From NCBI GenBank assembly GCA_013203595.1, contig JABMNT010000200.1, positions 1 to 49,035 on the forward strand: a DNA stretch of 49,035 nucleotides, read 5' to 3'. Source of the DNA: Rhodospirillales bacterium (GTDB lineage Bacteria > Pseudomonadota > Alphaproteobacteria > Rhodospirillales > Casp-alpha2). Position 1 is the stretch's first letter; each line of letters starts with the position of its first letter. The notes below the pieces were generated by a model. It saw only the letters and a program-made list of their open reading frames with translations, had not been told where the DNA came from and did not search any database. The position numbers and the translations under genes were made by a program. Positions 8,412 to 17,849 of the stretch are shown here, piece by piece.

Positions 8412-9065
8412 ATGGCAATTGGTGCAATCCAGATTAATTCTGCAGATTCCGCGCCGATGACGCCGAAGCAGGCGTCCATTGTTGAAGCGGCTGCAAAATT
8501 GTTTTTGGAGCGCGGTTTCGGTGCGGTCAGCATGGATGCCATTGCCGCAGAGGCGGTGGTTTCCAAGCGTACCGTGTACAGCTACTACCAGAATAAAGAG
8601 ACGCTTTTTGGTGACGTGATGTGTTTGTGTTGTGAGGAAAACGGTGGCCAGGAGGGGTGCCCGTTGATGTCTGAGGATTTGATCACAAATGTGTTACCTT
8701 CGGAAATGCTGCAAAAATCCGGCGAACATGTGTTGAAGATCATCACCAATCCGCAAGTCCTAGAAATGTTTCGTGTCGTCATGTCCGAGGCCGGGCGATT
8801 CCCTGATCTGGGCAAAACCTTTTATGAGTTTGGCCCGGGCTGGATTATCAATCAGATGGCAGACTATCTGGATGGCCTGGTTGCGGCTGGCAAGATTGAG
8901 ATCGGCGATACCCAGGCCGCGGCGCGCAAATTCTTCGGCATGGTGACGTTCCCCATTCAGATGGAATTGATGCTGGGCATCGAACAGGCGGTGAGTGAGG
9001 AAAGAATTGCAGAGATTTCCAGATCTGCCGTCAAGACATTCGCCGCCGCCTACGGGCTGAAGTAG
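8412..9065 (+). CDS. TetR/AcrR family transcriptional regulator
   Basis: 217 residues. The N-terminal helix-turn-helix reads SMDAIAAEAVVSKRTVYSYY (about 39-58), the classic TetR recognition-helix region. The C-terminal half matches the AefR-like C-terminal type, with a ligand pocket not identifiable from sequence. An AAGGAG site lies 9 bases before ATG 8412. It is divergent from the RND/LolA-like/barrel operon, with a strong inverted-repeat operator between them, so it most likely represses that operon and itself and responds to the exported compound. Confidence 0.92.
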   Translation: MAIGAIQINSADSAPMTPKQASIVEAAAKLFLERGFGAVSMDAIAAEAVVSKRTVYSYYQNKETLFGDVMCLCCEENGGQEGCPLMSEDLITNVLPSEMLQKSGEHVLKIITNPQVLEMFRVVMSEAGRFPDLGKTFYEFGPGWIINQMADYLDGLVAAGKIEIGDTQAAARKFFGMVTFPIQMELMLGIEQAVSEERIAEISRSAVKTFAAAYGLK

Positions 9066-9073
9066 TCACGCTG

Positions 9074-10081
9074 CTAACGCAGCAGAAATCCGCGACCAAT
9101 CTCGTCATCGGGCTCATGGCTGAAGGTCGCACTTCCCGTATAATGGGCACGCCCCGCCACTTCAACCGTCACCGCCTTGTGCCGGCCGACGGTGGATTCG
9201 CGCATGGCTCTGGCCTCGAACAGGGCTCCGGTGACACTTTCAAAGGTTCGGGTTTGACCGAGGTTGATTTGGCCCTTGCGGTATTGCAAAGCAATCCGTG
9301 CGGTAACCCCTGAGCCGGTCGGGCTGCGATCCACCTGGCTGTCGGCGAACACGCAGATGTTTGCGGTTGGCGTTGGTGAATAGGCGTCGGCACCGTCGGT
9401 GAGAATAGTACCATAGAGGAATCCCAGATCCGGATCATCCGGATGGGAAATTTCCAGTTGTTCTTTGACGGCAGCGGATATCACATTGGCGACATCTACG
9501 AGATCGCGAACCCGCGATCTGCGCACATCAAGGCCGAACTGGTCGGCGGCGACAAAGGCATAGAAGGCGCCGCCATAGGCGATATCGACTTCGACCGGCC
9601 CGTGCGCTGCTGTCGCCACGATTTTCTGCCGGTGCAGGACAAAGCCAGGGACGCTTTCAAAACGGACCCGGCCGGTGGCGCCGTTGTTAACCTCCACCTG
9701 AACCGTGACCAGGCCGCAGGGGCACTGGATCCGAACCTCGGTCTCCGGCTCGCGGGCCTTGACCAGACCTTTGTCGACGGCATAACGGCCCAGCGCGATC
9801 ACCGCATGCCCGCACATGGTCGAATAGCCTTCATTGTGCATGAACAGCACGGCCAGATCGGCATCCGGATGATCCGGCTCGACCGCAATCACCCCATACA
9901 TATCGAAGTGGCCACGCGGTTCGAACATCAAAAATTTCCGGAGATGGTCGAAATGGTCACGCAGGTAGCGCCGTTTCGCCAGGAGTGTCCGTCCGCGCAG
10001 CGTTGGAAAACCGTTCTCGATAATACGCACCGGTTCGCCGCCCGTGTGCATTTCGGTGGTTTGAACTGGATCAATCTTCAT
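9074..10081 (-). CDS. Proline racemase family enzyme, probable trans-3-hydroxy-L-proline dehydratase
   Basis: 335 residues of the proline racemase/hydroxyproline epimerase family. The first catalytic Cys is present (STMCGH, Cys90). At the second position the motif is DRSPTGSG with Thr255 instead of Cys. In this family a Cys/Cys pair gives racemases and epimerases, while Cys/Thr is the signature of trans-3-hydroxy-L-proline dehydratase (human L3HYPDH type). That enzyme yields pyrroline-2-carboxylate, which a reductase converts to proline; no such reductase is seen nearby. The gene converges on the TetR gene with only 8 bp between stops. Confidence 0.85.
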   Translation of the reverse strand: MKIDPVQTTEMHTGGEPVRIIENGFPTLRGRTLLAKRRYLRDHFDHLRKFLMFEPRGHFDMYGVIAVEPDHPDADLAVLFMHNEGYSTMCGHAVIALGRYAVDKGLVKAREPETEVRIQCPCGLVTVQVEVNNGATGRVRFESVPGFVLHRQKIVATAAHGPVEVDIAYGGAFYAFVAADQFGLDVRRSRVRDLVDVANVISAAVKEQLEISHPDDPDLGFLYGTILTDGADAYSPTPTANICVFADSQVDRSPTGSGVTARIALQYRKGQINLGQTRTFESVTGALFEARAMRESTVGRHKAVTVEVAGRAHYTGSATFSHEPDDEIGRGFLLR

Positions 10082-10155
10082 GGCCCGATTATCACAGGTC
10101 GGCTTCGCGATAACCAGCCGATATCACCGGCTGCGCGCCGTGCACGTGATCTGCA

Positions 10156-11286
10156 CTAGGGGGTGGGGTGATTTGCAGCGAGCGGGTCAGCCATCCTGGA
10201 GAGCAGATATTCAAGATCATCGGCTTCAAGAACCACACCCTGTTCTTCATACTGGCTCAGAATGCGTTCAATGAGCCGACGTGAAAAACGTTCCCGGTCG
10301 TGCGCTTCGCCATCATGCTCGAGTTCCGACAGGGCCGCGATGGCGGCCTGCACGGTTTTCAGTTGCTGCTCTGGCATGTTGCTGGCAGTCCACAGCCGTT
10401 GCAGGCCCATATGGCCGGGATCGTGAATGAGAACCTGGGCATTGATCAGCGGGATATTGGCCAGCTCTGAAAGGGCAAATTCAAAAAACCGCAAATCCCC
10501 CATGCATAAGGCCCGCACGACGAGAGACGGGGTCAGTCGGCCATGCTGATGGAGCTGTTTCACCAGTTTTCGAATATCCGGGGCCGATGACTGGCTGGAC
10601 AGGTTAACCGTCGCCCGCTCGCGGCTTTGCAGCAACAGGTCCATTGTCGTGTTGGCAGTCAACGGATGGCGGCTGAGTAATTGGTCGCGCATGACGTCGG
10701 AGACCTTCGTCACCAGTTTTTCTGCAACCGTGACCGGCAGCGACGAGCGGCCGATCATTGCCGTCTGGACTTTGTGACTGTCGCCTAGGGTATTGACGGC
10801 TTTGTCAAAGGACATGTCGGAAATGCGCGCACCTTCATTACCGACCAGGCGGCAGACAACGTTCTCGTTTTTTGTGTTGATGAGTGAATCAGATATGATT
10901 TCGGAAACAAAAACCCGTCCCGCGATGGCGATCTGCTTGCCTTCATCGTGTGAGCGGATGATCTCGATTAAGTCCTCGTCCGTTAACACCTCGCAATAGG
11001 TCAGAATCGGAAGGGCGACACGACGGACGTCGTTGGCAAGGGCCTGGGCGACGTCATGGGGGATCGCGGGGTTATTCTTGAGATTTATGGCAATCGCTTC
11101 GCGCACCCGAATTTCAGCATCGCTTACCATGATGCGGAAAATTTCTTCCGCCAGTTTATGCTCGCGTTGGGAAAAGGATCCGGAATTGAAACCGATGGCA
11201 ATCTTGCTGGCCGCGTCAACCCGTGCCGCGGGCGAGGGGTCGGCTAAAAGCCTGGACACATCATCATTGGTCAGGAATGCAGTCAT
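10156..11286 (-). CDS. DUF2336 domain-containing protein
   Basis: About 376 residues, all-helical and HEAT-like, matching DUF2336 proteins common in Alphaproteobacteria. The opening LTNDDVSRLLADPSPAARV and the following repeated helices rich in EIRVREAIA/ALANDVRRVALPIL are typical. No catalytic motif or signal peptide is visible; it is probably a cytoplasmic scaffold of unknown role. ATG 11286 is preferred, with AAGG 9 bases upstream; GTG 11304 is an alternative. A perfect 19-bp palindrome lies about 36 bp upstream of the start. Same strand as soxG but separated by about 177 bp, so probably a separate transcript. Confidence 0.85.
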   Translation of the reverse strand: MTAFLTNDDVSRLLADPSPAARVDAASKIAIGFNSGSFSQREHKLAEEIFRIMVSDAEIRVREAIAINLKNNPAIPHDVAQALANDVRRVALPILTYCEVLTDEDLIEIIRSHDEGKQIAIAGRVFVSEIISDSLINTKNENVVCRLVGNEGARISDMSFDKAVNTLGDSHKVQTAMIGRSSLPVTVAEKLVTKVSDVMRDQLLSRHPLTANTTMDLLLQSRERATVNLSSQSSAPDIRKLVKQLHQHGRLTPSLVVRALCMGDLRFFEFALSELANIPLINAQVLIHDPGHMGLQRLWTASNMPEQQLKTVQAAIAALSELEHDGEAHDRERFSRRLIERILSQYEEQGVVLEADDLEYLLSRMADPLAANHPTP

Positions 11287-11321
11287 TGATGAAGGCCTTG
11301 CCACCTTTGTTTGATTTACGC

Positions 11322-11340
11322 CGTTTATCCGGGATAAACG
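11322..11340. promoter_or_regulatory. Perfect 19-bp palindrome upstream of the DUF2336 gene
   Basis: CGTTTATCCGGGATAAACG has two 9-bp arms around a single central base. It lies 36 bp above ATG 11286. No T-run follows on either strand, so an operator is more likely than a terminator. The binding protein is unknown. Confidence 0.55.
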
Positions 11341-11463
11341 AATGCAGCCGCTACAGCGTGCTGCTTATCGCTTGTTGGAATTAGTCTATAGTCAGATCTG
11401 GCCTTAGGGAAGGAAAATCATCCAGTTGTATGCTAAATTGTTGATGACCGCTACAATTTGCAC

Positions 11464-12096
11464 TCAGGAACGCATAGCCAGCCCATATTCGCGCGCGGCG
11501 TCTTCTATCCACGACCACAAATATTCCGCATAGCTGCGATGAACGTAGATATCGTAGGCTGAGCTTCCGCTTGCCGGCTCATGGTCTGTCTGATGCAGCA
11601 ATACATGGCCGCGGCCAAGTAGGGTGTTGACGACCTGTCCGGGGCCAAAGGAGCGTGGGTGCAAATCAATTGAACAGCCCTTGTCGAGCACCACACGGGC
11701 CTGTTTTCCACTCAGCTCGATAACTGTCCGGCTTTCGCTGACATCAACCAGCGCCACCTGCAAATCAACCAGCGCCGTGGTGAGTTTGCTGATAATCAGA
11801 GCGGCATTGTCCGGCCCGCCGACAACAAGCCATTCATCCGGTCCCATCCACAACACCTGCAGATCGCCCGGCTTGCCGGAAGCGGTGCAGGCTTCGGTTG
11901 GCAGGGAAATGCCAAGGGCTTTTTCAATTCCCTGCAAAAAGGCCGGATCCGTTGCCTGTCCGCGCACCGCGATCTGGCTGCGGTGCGGACGTTCGGCCAC
12001 ATGAATTCCGGCTTCCGGCAGGCCATCACCCAGCGGGCGGCGCGCTTCCAGATGCAGGTGGGCGAGGGGGCTTTGACGCAGGAAGGGTTTAACCAT
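11464..12096 (-). CDS. soxG: Sarcosine oxidase gamma subunit
   Basis: 210 residues. Fourth gene of the soxBDAG operon and similar in length to SoxG, the small subunit that contacts the aminomethyltransferase-like part of SoxA. The start is ATG 12096 inside the end of soxA (8-base overlap), with GGGAG upstream. The segment MGPDEWLVVG and the later LSGKQARVVLDKGCSIDLHP match the SoxG/GcvT-like fold. The heterotetramer oxidatively demethylates sarcosine to glycine, giving hydrogen peroxide and 5,10-methylene-THF. Confidence 0.9.
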   Translation of the reverse strand: MVKPFLRQSPLAHLHLEARRPLGDGLPEAGIHVAERPHRSQIAVRGQATDPAFLQGIEKALGISLPTEACTASGKPGDLQVLWMGPDEWLVVGGPDNAALIISKLTTALVDLQVALVDVSESRTVIELSGKQARVVLDKGCSIDLHPRSFGPGQVVNTLLGRGHVLLHQTDHEPASGSSAYDIYVHRSYAEYLWSWIEDAAREYGLAMRS

Positions 12097-15094
12097 GCAG
12101 GCGTTCTCCCTGCGGATCAATGAACACCGGCGTTGTCACTTCTGCGGAAATGACTTTACCCGGCATGGGAATATACACGGTGTCGCCGACCCGGTCGCGG
12201 CCACTGCTGACAAGGGCCAGTGCAATCGACCGGCCGAGATTTGCCGAATAGTAGCTCGACGTGACATGGCCGATCATCGGGATGGGTGGATTGTTCCGGT
12301 TCTCGGCAACGATCTGAGCCCCTTCCTCCAGCACCATATCGGGGTCCCCCGTCAACAGGCCGACCAGTTGCTTGCGGTCGCCGCGCGCCGAATCCGGGCG
12401 GGCGAAAGAGCGACGGCCGAGAAAATCCTTTTTCTTCGACAGAATCCACTGCATGCCCAGATCCTGGGGAATGACCGTACCGTCGGTTTCCTGGCCGACA
12501 ATGATGTAGCCTTTTTCCGCGCGCAGGACATGCATGGCCTCGGTGCCGTAGGGGGTTAGCCCGTATTTTTCACCGGCATTGAACAGTTGCGTCCACAGGG
12601 CCAGACCATAGCTTGCCGGTACATTGACCTCGAAGGAGGACTCGCCGGTAAAGCTGATGCGAAAGACCCGAGCCGGAATGTCACCAACGGTACCTTCCTG
12701 CATGCTCATAAAAGGAAAAGCATCGGCGGAAAGGTCCATATCGTCGGTAAATTCAGCCAGCAGATGACGCGCGTTCGGGCCACAAAGGGTCAGGGTTGCC
12801 CAGGCCTCGGTCACGGAATTGCAATATACCTTCAACTCCGGCCATTCGGTCTGCAGCCATTCCTCGAGCCAGCCGAGGACGGCGGCGGCATTGCCTGTGG
12901 TTGTTGTCATCAAAAAGTGATTTTCGCCGAGGCGCGTGGTGACACCGTCGTCAAACACCATGCCGTCTTCCTTGAGCATCAGGCCGTAGCGGCAGCGGCC
13001 GATGGCCAGCCCGGACCAGGCGTTGGTGTATATGCGGTTGAGGAACTCGGCCGCGTCCGGGCCCTGGATATCGATCTTGCCAAGGGTCGAGGCATCCAGC
13101 AGGGCAACCGCATTGCGTGCCGCCAGGCATTCCCGGTTGACCGCATCGGCCATGGATTCACCGTCTTTCGGATAATACCAGGGCCGTTTCCACTGCCCCA
13201 CATCTTCCCACTTGCAGCCCGCCAGTTCGTGCCAGTGGTGCATCGGCGTCATCCGCACCGGATCGGCAAGCGGGCCCACGTTACGCCCGGCGAAGGCACC
13301 CAGGGTGACCGGGGTATAGGGGGGACGGAAGGTGGTTGTTCCCACATCCCCGGGATTGGCGACGCCCAACGCCTGCGCCAGTACGGCCATACCCGGAATG
13401 TTGCCGGTCTTGCCCTGATCGGTTGCCATGCCAAGGGTTGTGTAGCGTTTGGTATGTTCGACCGAGCGGTAGCCTTCGCGGGCCGCCAGTTGCACATCAG
13501 CAACCGTGACGTCGTGCTGCAGATCGAGAAAATGTTTGCCCCGTTGGCCGATCGGCTTTGTTGTAGGCAGTGCCCAGATGATGCGTGCCGGGGCCTCGTC
13601 GACCACCGCGGCCGTTGGCAGTTTGCGGCGGCTGGCTTTTTTGAAGCCGGCTTTGGCGGCGGCGTCCCGGCCCGCCCGAAACCCGTCTTTCAGACAATCA
13701 TTCAGCTGAAATTCGCCGTTGGCAGCGCCGATGCATGCGGAGGCCTGCAGGGTATCGGCTGCGATAAACAGCCCCCGCGCCTCGTCGAAGGTGGCCTTGC
13801 CCCCGGCGTGCGAATGCAAATGAATGACCGGATTCCAGCCGCCCGAGGTGGCGACCAGATCGCAGGGGAAGGTCCGGGCCGGGCCGATCACGCCGCTGGC
13901 ATCGGCATTCAGTGTCATCACTTCCACCGATTGCACACGGCGTTTGCCGGTGACGCCGGTGATCGTCGAATTGTCGATAACCGCGATCCCGGCCTGCAGG
14001 GCCTGGGTCGGTAATTCACCATGCGGCGCCAGGCGGGTATCAATAACACAAACACCTTTGACACCGGCATCCTTGAGGGCGATGGCGGTTCGGTAGGCGT
14101 CATCATTATTGGTGAAAACCACCGCGTTCGATCCGGCCCTGACGCCATATCTGTTCAGATAGGTGCGCACGGCGCCGGCCAGCATAACGCCCGGCCGGTC
14201 GTTGTCGGAGAAGATCAGGGGGCGTTCCAGGGCACCGGCGGCGATGACAACGCGTTTGGCGCGCACATGCCACAGCCGTTGCCGGGTCGTGGCGCCGCCG
14301 TTGGGCAGTTTGGCGGTGCGTGTTTCAAGCATGCCGGCAAAATTATGGTCGTAGTAGCCAAACACGGTGGTGCGTTTGAGAACGGTGACGTCCGCCAGTC
14401 CGGCCAATTCGCTTTCGCCTGCCGCCAGCCAGTGGCTCGCCGGTTTGCCGTTGATTTCGGCCTGTTCGCCCAGCAACTGGCCGCCCAGTTCCGCCTGTTC
14501 GTCGGCCAGGATGACCCGGGCACCGGTTCTGCCCGCAGCAAGGGCTGCCGCCAGACCGGCGGCGCCACCGCCGACAACCAGAACATCGCAATGCACGTTC
14601 ATCTGGTCATACTGGTCCGGGTCCGGCAATTTTGGCGAGACCCCGAGACCGGCGGCGCGACGGATAAAATGCTCGTAATACTTCCAGGCCGCGGCGGGCC
14701 ACATGAATGTCTTGTAATAGAAGCCGGCTGGCATCAGGCGGTGAAACCAGCTGTTGACGGCCATCAGGTCGAAATTCGGTCCGGGCCAGCAGTTGATGCT
14801 GGTCGCGGACAGGCCCTCGTATAATTCAATGCGGGTTGCCTGCTGGTTGGCCAGGGTCCGCCGCCCGGATTCCAGTTGAACCAGGGCATTGGCCTCCTCG
14901 GCGCCAGCCGCCATGATACCGCGCGGCCGGTGGTATTTGAAACTTCTGCCAACAAGGCGAACGCCGTTGGCTATCAATGCCGAAGCCAGGGTGTCGCCAG
15001 CATAGCCGCGCATGGCCTGGCCATTAAAGGTGAAATGCAGGGGCTTGCTTCGGTCAATGCGTCCGCCATGGGCCAGTCTGTTGATTTGCGACAT
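12089..15094 (-). CDS. soxA: Sarcosine oxidase alpha subunit
   Basis: 1001 residues, the normal SoxA length. Order of domains: an N-terminal 2Fe-2S-like fold without cluster (FTFNGQAMRGYAGDTLASAL), an NAD-binding Rossmann core beginning DVLVVGGGAAGLAAAL with EQAELGGQLL after it, and a C-terminal GcvT-like THF-binding region from about residue 630. In known heterotetrameric enzymes this subunit binds NAD+ and THF and takes the iminium formed by SoxB to make methylene-THF. ATG 15094 shares one base with the soxD stop (TGATG). Overlap with soxG at the 3' end shows tight coupling. Confidence 0.97.
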   Translation of the reverse strand: MSQINRLAHGGRIDRSKPLHFTFNGQAMRGYAGDTLASALIANGVRLVGRSFKYHRPRGIMAAGAEEANALVQLESGRRTLANQQATRIELYEGLSATSINCWPGPNFDLMAVNSWFHRLMPAGFYYKTFMWPAAAWKYYEHFIRRAAGLGVSPKLPDPDQYDQMNVHCDVLVVGGGAAGLAAALAAGRTGARVILADEQAELGGQLLGEQAEINGKPASHWLAAGESELAGLADVTVLKRTTVFGYYDHNFAGMLETRTAKLPNGGATTRQRLWHVRAKRVVIAAGALERPLIFSDNDRPGVMLAGAVRTYLNRYGVRAGSNAVVFTNNDDAYRTAIALKDAGVKGVCVIDTRLAPHGELPTQALQAGIAVIDNSTITGVTGKRRVQSVEVMTLNADASGVIGPARTFPCDLVATSGGWNPVIHLHSHAGGKATFDEARGLFIAADTLQASACIGAANGEFQLNDCLKDGFRAGRDAAAKAGFKKASRRKLPTAAVVDEAPARIIWALPTTKPIGQRGKHFLDLQHDVTVADVQLAAREGYRSVEHTKRYTTLGMATDQGKTGNIPGMAVLAQALGVANPGDVGTTTFRPPYTPVTLGAFAGRNVGPLADPVRMTPMHHWHELAGCKWEDVGQWKRPWYYPKDGESMADAVNRECLAARNAVALLDASTLGKIDIQGPDAAEFLNRIYTNAWSGLAIGRCRYGLMLKEDGMVFDDGVTTRLGENHFLMTTTTGNAAAVLGWLEEWLQTEWPELKVYCNSVTEAWATLTLCGPNARHLLAEFTDDMDLSADAFPFMSMQEGTVGDIPARVFRISFTGESSFEVNVPASYGLALWTQLFNAGEKYGLTPYGTEAMHVLRAEKGYIIVGQETDGTVIPQDLGMQWILSKKKDFLGRRSFARPDSARGDRKQLVGLLTGDPDMVLEEGAQIVAENRNNPPIPMIGHVTSSYYSANLGRSIALALVSSGRDRVGDTVYIPMPGKVISAEVTTPVFIDPQGERLHG

Positions 15095-15375
15095 CAGCGG
15101 GCTCCCTTTGGCGGTTTCTCGCCGATTTTATAGGTGCCGATGATTGCGTTGGTTGCCGTATTGCGGGCCATGTTGAACCAGCGCCGACATCCCGCCGCGT
15201 GCACCCAGCGTTCATGGAACAATCCCTTGGGGTTGGTTCGCATGAAAATGTAATTGGCCCATTCGGCATCGGAAAGTGCGTCGGGATCCTGCGGCCGTTC
15301 AATATGGGCCTCGCCACCGTGGTGAAATTCCGTTTCTTCGCGTTCGCCGCAATAGGGACAGGGGATAAGCAGCAT
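15094..15375 (-). CDS. soxD: Sarcosine oxidase delta subunit (zinc-binding)
   Basis: 93-residue zinc subunit of sarcosine oxidase. Cys6 and Cys9 in PCPYCG, with His59 and Cys63 in VHAAGC, match the known zinc ligands of SoxD. It sits between soxB (9-bp gap) and soxA (stop and start share a base), the canonical position. It gives structural support to the alpha and beta subunits; no other activity is known. Confidence 0.95.
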   Translation of the reverse strand: MLLIPCPYCGEREETEFHHGGEAHIERPQDPDALSDAEWANYIFMRTNPKGLFHERWVHAAGCRRWFNMARNTATNAIIGTYKIGEKPPKGAR

Positions 15376-15384
15376 AATTCGTTC

Positions 15385-16656
15385 CTAATGGGCGACGGCG
15401 GCAGCGCCGTGCTCGGCGATCAGGGCACCGCTGGTGAAACGGTCAAGGGCATAGGGGGCGTTGAGCGCATGGGGCTCGTCGCGGGCCATGGTATGGGCGA
15501 ACGCCCAGCCGGAGCCGGGTGTTGCCTTGAACCCGCCGGTGCCCCAGCCGCCATTGATGTACAGCCCCTCGACCGGAGTTTTCGAGATGATCGGGCTGGC
15601 ATCCGGACAGGTGTCAACGATGCCCCCCCATTTGCGCATGATCCGCAGCCGGCTGAAGATCGGAAACAGCATGCAGACGGCGGCCAGCTGCTCTTCGACA
15701 ATGTGCAGGCTGCCGCGCTGGGTATAACTGTTATAGCCGTCAATGCCGGCGCCCAGCACCAGTTCGCCCTTGTCCGACTGCGACACGTAGCAATGCACGG
15801 CATTGGACATGACAACCGAATTGAGGATCGGTTTCACCGGCTCGGTGACCATGGCCTGCAGAGGATAGCTGGTAATCGGCAGGCGGATGCCGGCCATCGC
15901 CGCCAGCACACTGGTATGTCCGGCGGTAACAATGCCGACCTTCGGCGCATGAATGGTGCCGCGGGTTGTCTCGACACCGGTGACCCGGCCGCCTTCACGC
16001 AGGATCCCGGTGACTTCGCACTGCTGGATGATATCGACCCCGCGGGCGTCGGCGGCGCGGGCAAAGCCCCAGGCAACCGCATCATGGCGGGCAACGCCAC
16101 CGCGCCGTTGCAGGGATGCTCCCATCACCGGGTAGCGGATCGACGGCGAGATATCGATGATCGGGATCATTTCCTTGATTTGTGCAGGCGACAGATATTC
16201 CGAATCGATGCCGTTCAGGCGGATCGCATGGACCCGCCGCTTGAGTTCGCGGACATCGTGCAGATTGTGCGCCAGATTGAGGACGCCGCGCTGGCTGAGC
16301 ATGATGTTGTAATTCAGGTCCTGGCTGAGGCCTTCGTAGAGTTGCAGGGCCTTGTCATAAATCGCGGCACTTTCATCCCACAAATAGTTGGAACGGATAA
16401 TCGTGGTATTGCGGCCCGTGTTGCCGCCGCCCAGCCAGCCCTTTTCAATGACTGCAATATTTGTCAGTCCGTGTTCCTTGGCCAGGTAATAGGCCGTCGC
16501 CAGTCCATGGCCACCACCGCCGATGATGATGGCGTTATAGTGTTTTTTCGGTTCCGGGCTGCGCCATGCTTTTTCCCAGTTCTGGTGAAAACTGAGGGCA
16601 TTGCGGGCCAGGCTGAAGAGGGAGTATTTTTTCACTGGTTTCTCGACTTCCGCCAT
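15385..16656 (-). CDS. soxB: Sarcosine oxidase beta subunit
   Basis: 423-residue FAD/FMN subunit that oxidises sarcosine. The FAD Rossmann loop is [18 protein letters not shown] (42-59) and the post-loop motif [17 protein letters not shown] (76-92) is near-invariant in SoxB. His191 in the [11 protein letters not shown] block sits where the covalently FMN-linked His of the family is expected. It is first in the soxBDAG operon. The upstream region carries a 21-bp-spaced direct repeat and a dyad, candidates for regulator binding. Confidence 0.97.
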   Translation of the reverse strand: MAEVEKPVKKYSLFSLARNALSFHQNWEKAWRSPEPKKHYNAIIIGGGGHGLATAYYLAKEHGLTNIAVIEKGWLGGGNTGRNTTIIRSNYLWDESAAIYDKALQLYEGLSQDLNYNIMLSQRGVLNLAHNLHDVRELKRRVHAIRLNGIDSEYLSPAQIKEMIPIIDISPSIRYPVMGASLQRRGGVARHDAVAWGFARAADARGVDIIQQCEVTGILREGGRVTGVETTRGTIHAPKVGIVTAGHTSVLAAMAGIRLPITSYPLQAMVTEPVKPILNSVVMSNAVHCYVSQSDKGELVLGAGIDGYNSYTQRGSLHIVEEQLAAVCMLFPIFSRLRIMRKWGGIVDTCPDASPIISKTPVEGLYINGGWGTGGFKATPGSGWAFAHTMARDEPHALNAPYALDRFTSGALIAEHGAAAVAH

Positions 16657-16716
16657 TGGGTGCGTCTACCTAATCGCCTTCCAATGCCAGCGTCAAGCCA
16701 GCCTGTCTATTCTGTG

Positions 16717-16745
16717 GGCGACTTCCAGAAATCTTCTGGCGACTT
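16717..16745. promoter_or_regulatory. Candidate operator upstream of soxBDAG (direct repeat plus dyad)
   Basis: GGCGACTT occurs at 16717-16724 and again at 16738-16745, exactly 21 bp apart (two helical turns). The space between is filled by a dyad CCAGAA-ATC-TTCTGG (16725-16739). This lies 61-89 bp upstream of soxB. Same-face direct repeats two turns apart are typical of AraC-family regulators, which control sarcosine/betaine genes in other proteobacteria. The factor itself is not in the window. Confidence 0.5.
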
Positions 16746-16839
16746 CTGCTGATCAGCGGAGTTGATGATTTCGGTCTTTTTGGGGATGGCTCACTACATA
16801 TTGTGGTTTTATTGAGACAAATCGTGCATATGATGTGAA

Positions 16840-17826
16840 ATGAGACATTCGCCCCTGTCATTTCTGGTTTTTCTGCTGAGCCTGCTTCTGGCATTGCCGG
16901 CGCAGGCCGCTAAAAACGCGGTCAGCGAGGCGTTGTTGACAGTGCCCGGCGAAAGCGAGGGGGCGGAGGAGACACCGCCGGAATTTAGGGAAGCCGTTTC
17001 AGCTTACCAGAATAAAGAATATGCCAGGGCATTGCTGCTATGGCGGGATCTGGCGGTCGAGGATTATGGCCCGGCCCTGTATAACCTGGGTGTTGCCTAT
17101 GAGCACGGACGCGGCGTGCGACCGGACCCGGCTGCAGCGGCGGGCTGGTACGCGCGCGCTGCCGAGCAGGATATTGCAGAGGCCTATAACAATCTGGGAC
17201 GGCTGTTTGCCCATGGCCTTGGTGTCGCCCAGGATCACAAAAAAGCTTTCGGATTTTTTCAGGCGGCGGCCGAAATGGACGATGCGCCAGCCCAGTTCAA
17301 TCTGGCGGTGGCCTATCTGCAGGGGCAGGGTGTTGGCATTGACGCGGAAAATGCCGCCCTGTGGTTTGAAGCCGCCGCCGAGCAGGGCCATGTGCTGGCC
17401 CAGTACAATCTGGCCGGGCTCTATCAGACCGGGCGGGGTGTTGATCAGGATATGGACAAGGCCGTGTACTGGTTTGATGAGGCGTCACAGGCCGGCGACA
17501 GCCTGGCCACCTACAGCCTGGCGATGCTGTATTACCGCGGGGTCGGTATCGATAAGGATTTACAGGGTGCCAGGCGCCATTTACAGGCGGCGGCGGAGGC
17601 TGGCGTGCTTGCCGCCCAGCACTAGCTGGCGATCATGCTGGCAAAGGGCGAAGGCGGCGACATTGATCCGGAATCGGCGTTGATGTGGTTTCATGTCGCC
17701 GCCGCGCTGGGCAACGCCCAGGCCCGCCAGAACCGCGACCGCTACGCCAAAACCCAGCCCCAGTCGGTCCAGACCCGTGCCGCTGAACGGGCGCGCCGGT
17801 TCCGGCCCCGTTCATCACTTCAATAA
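16840..17826 (+). pseudogene. Sel1-repeat secreted protein interrupted by an in-frame amber codon
   Basis: A signal peptide (LVFLLSLLLALPAQA) is followed by about six Sel1/TPR-like repeats of 36 residues, for example ALYNLGVAYEHGRGV and AYNNLGRLFAHGLGV. Codon 262 (17623-17625) is TAG, in the middle of a repeat. Translation in the same frame resumes with LAIMLAKGEGGDIDPESAL and continues 66 residues to TAA at 17824-17826. The full frame would be about 328 residues. The amber sits where Sel1 repeats carry Gln, Asn or Lys, so a CAG to TAG change is plausible. Without readthrough the product loses its last repeat. Sel1 proteins are protein-interaction scaffolds; the partner is unknown. Confidence 0.75.
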
Positions 17827-17849
17827 TTATAAAAGGAAACGCCAAACCC

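Noticed and set aside
12587-14014. Long open frame of 475 codons opposite soxA
   Set aside because: It is antisense to a well-supported gene, with no family resemblance or ribosome-binding site; long shadow frames are common in GC-rich DNA.
15199-16752. Open frame of 517 codons opposite soxB and soxD
   Set aside because: Same reasons; it lies fully across the recognised sox genes.
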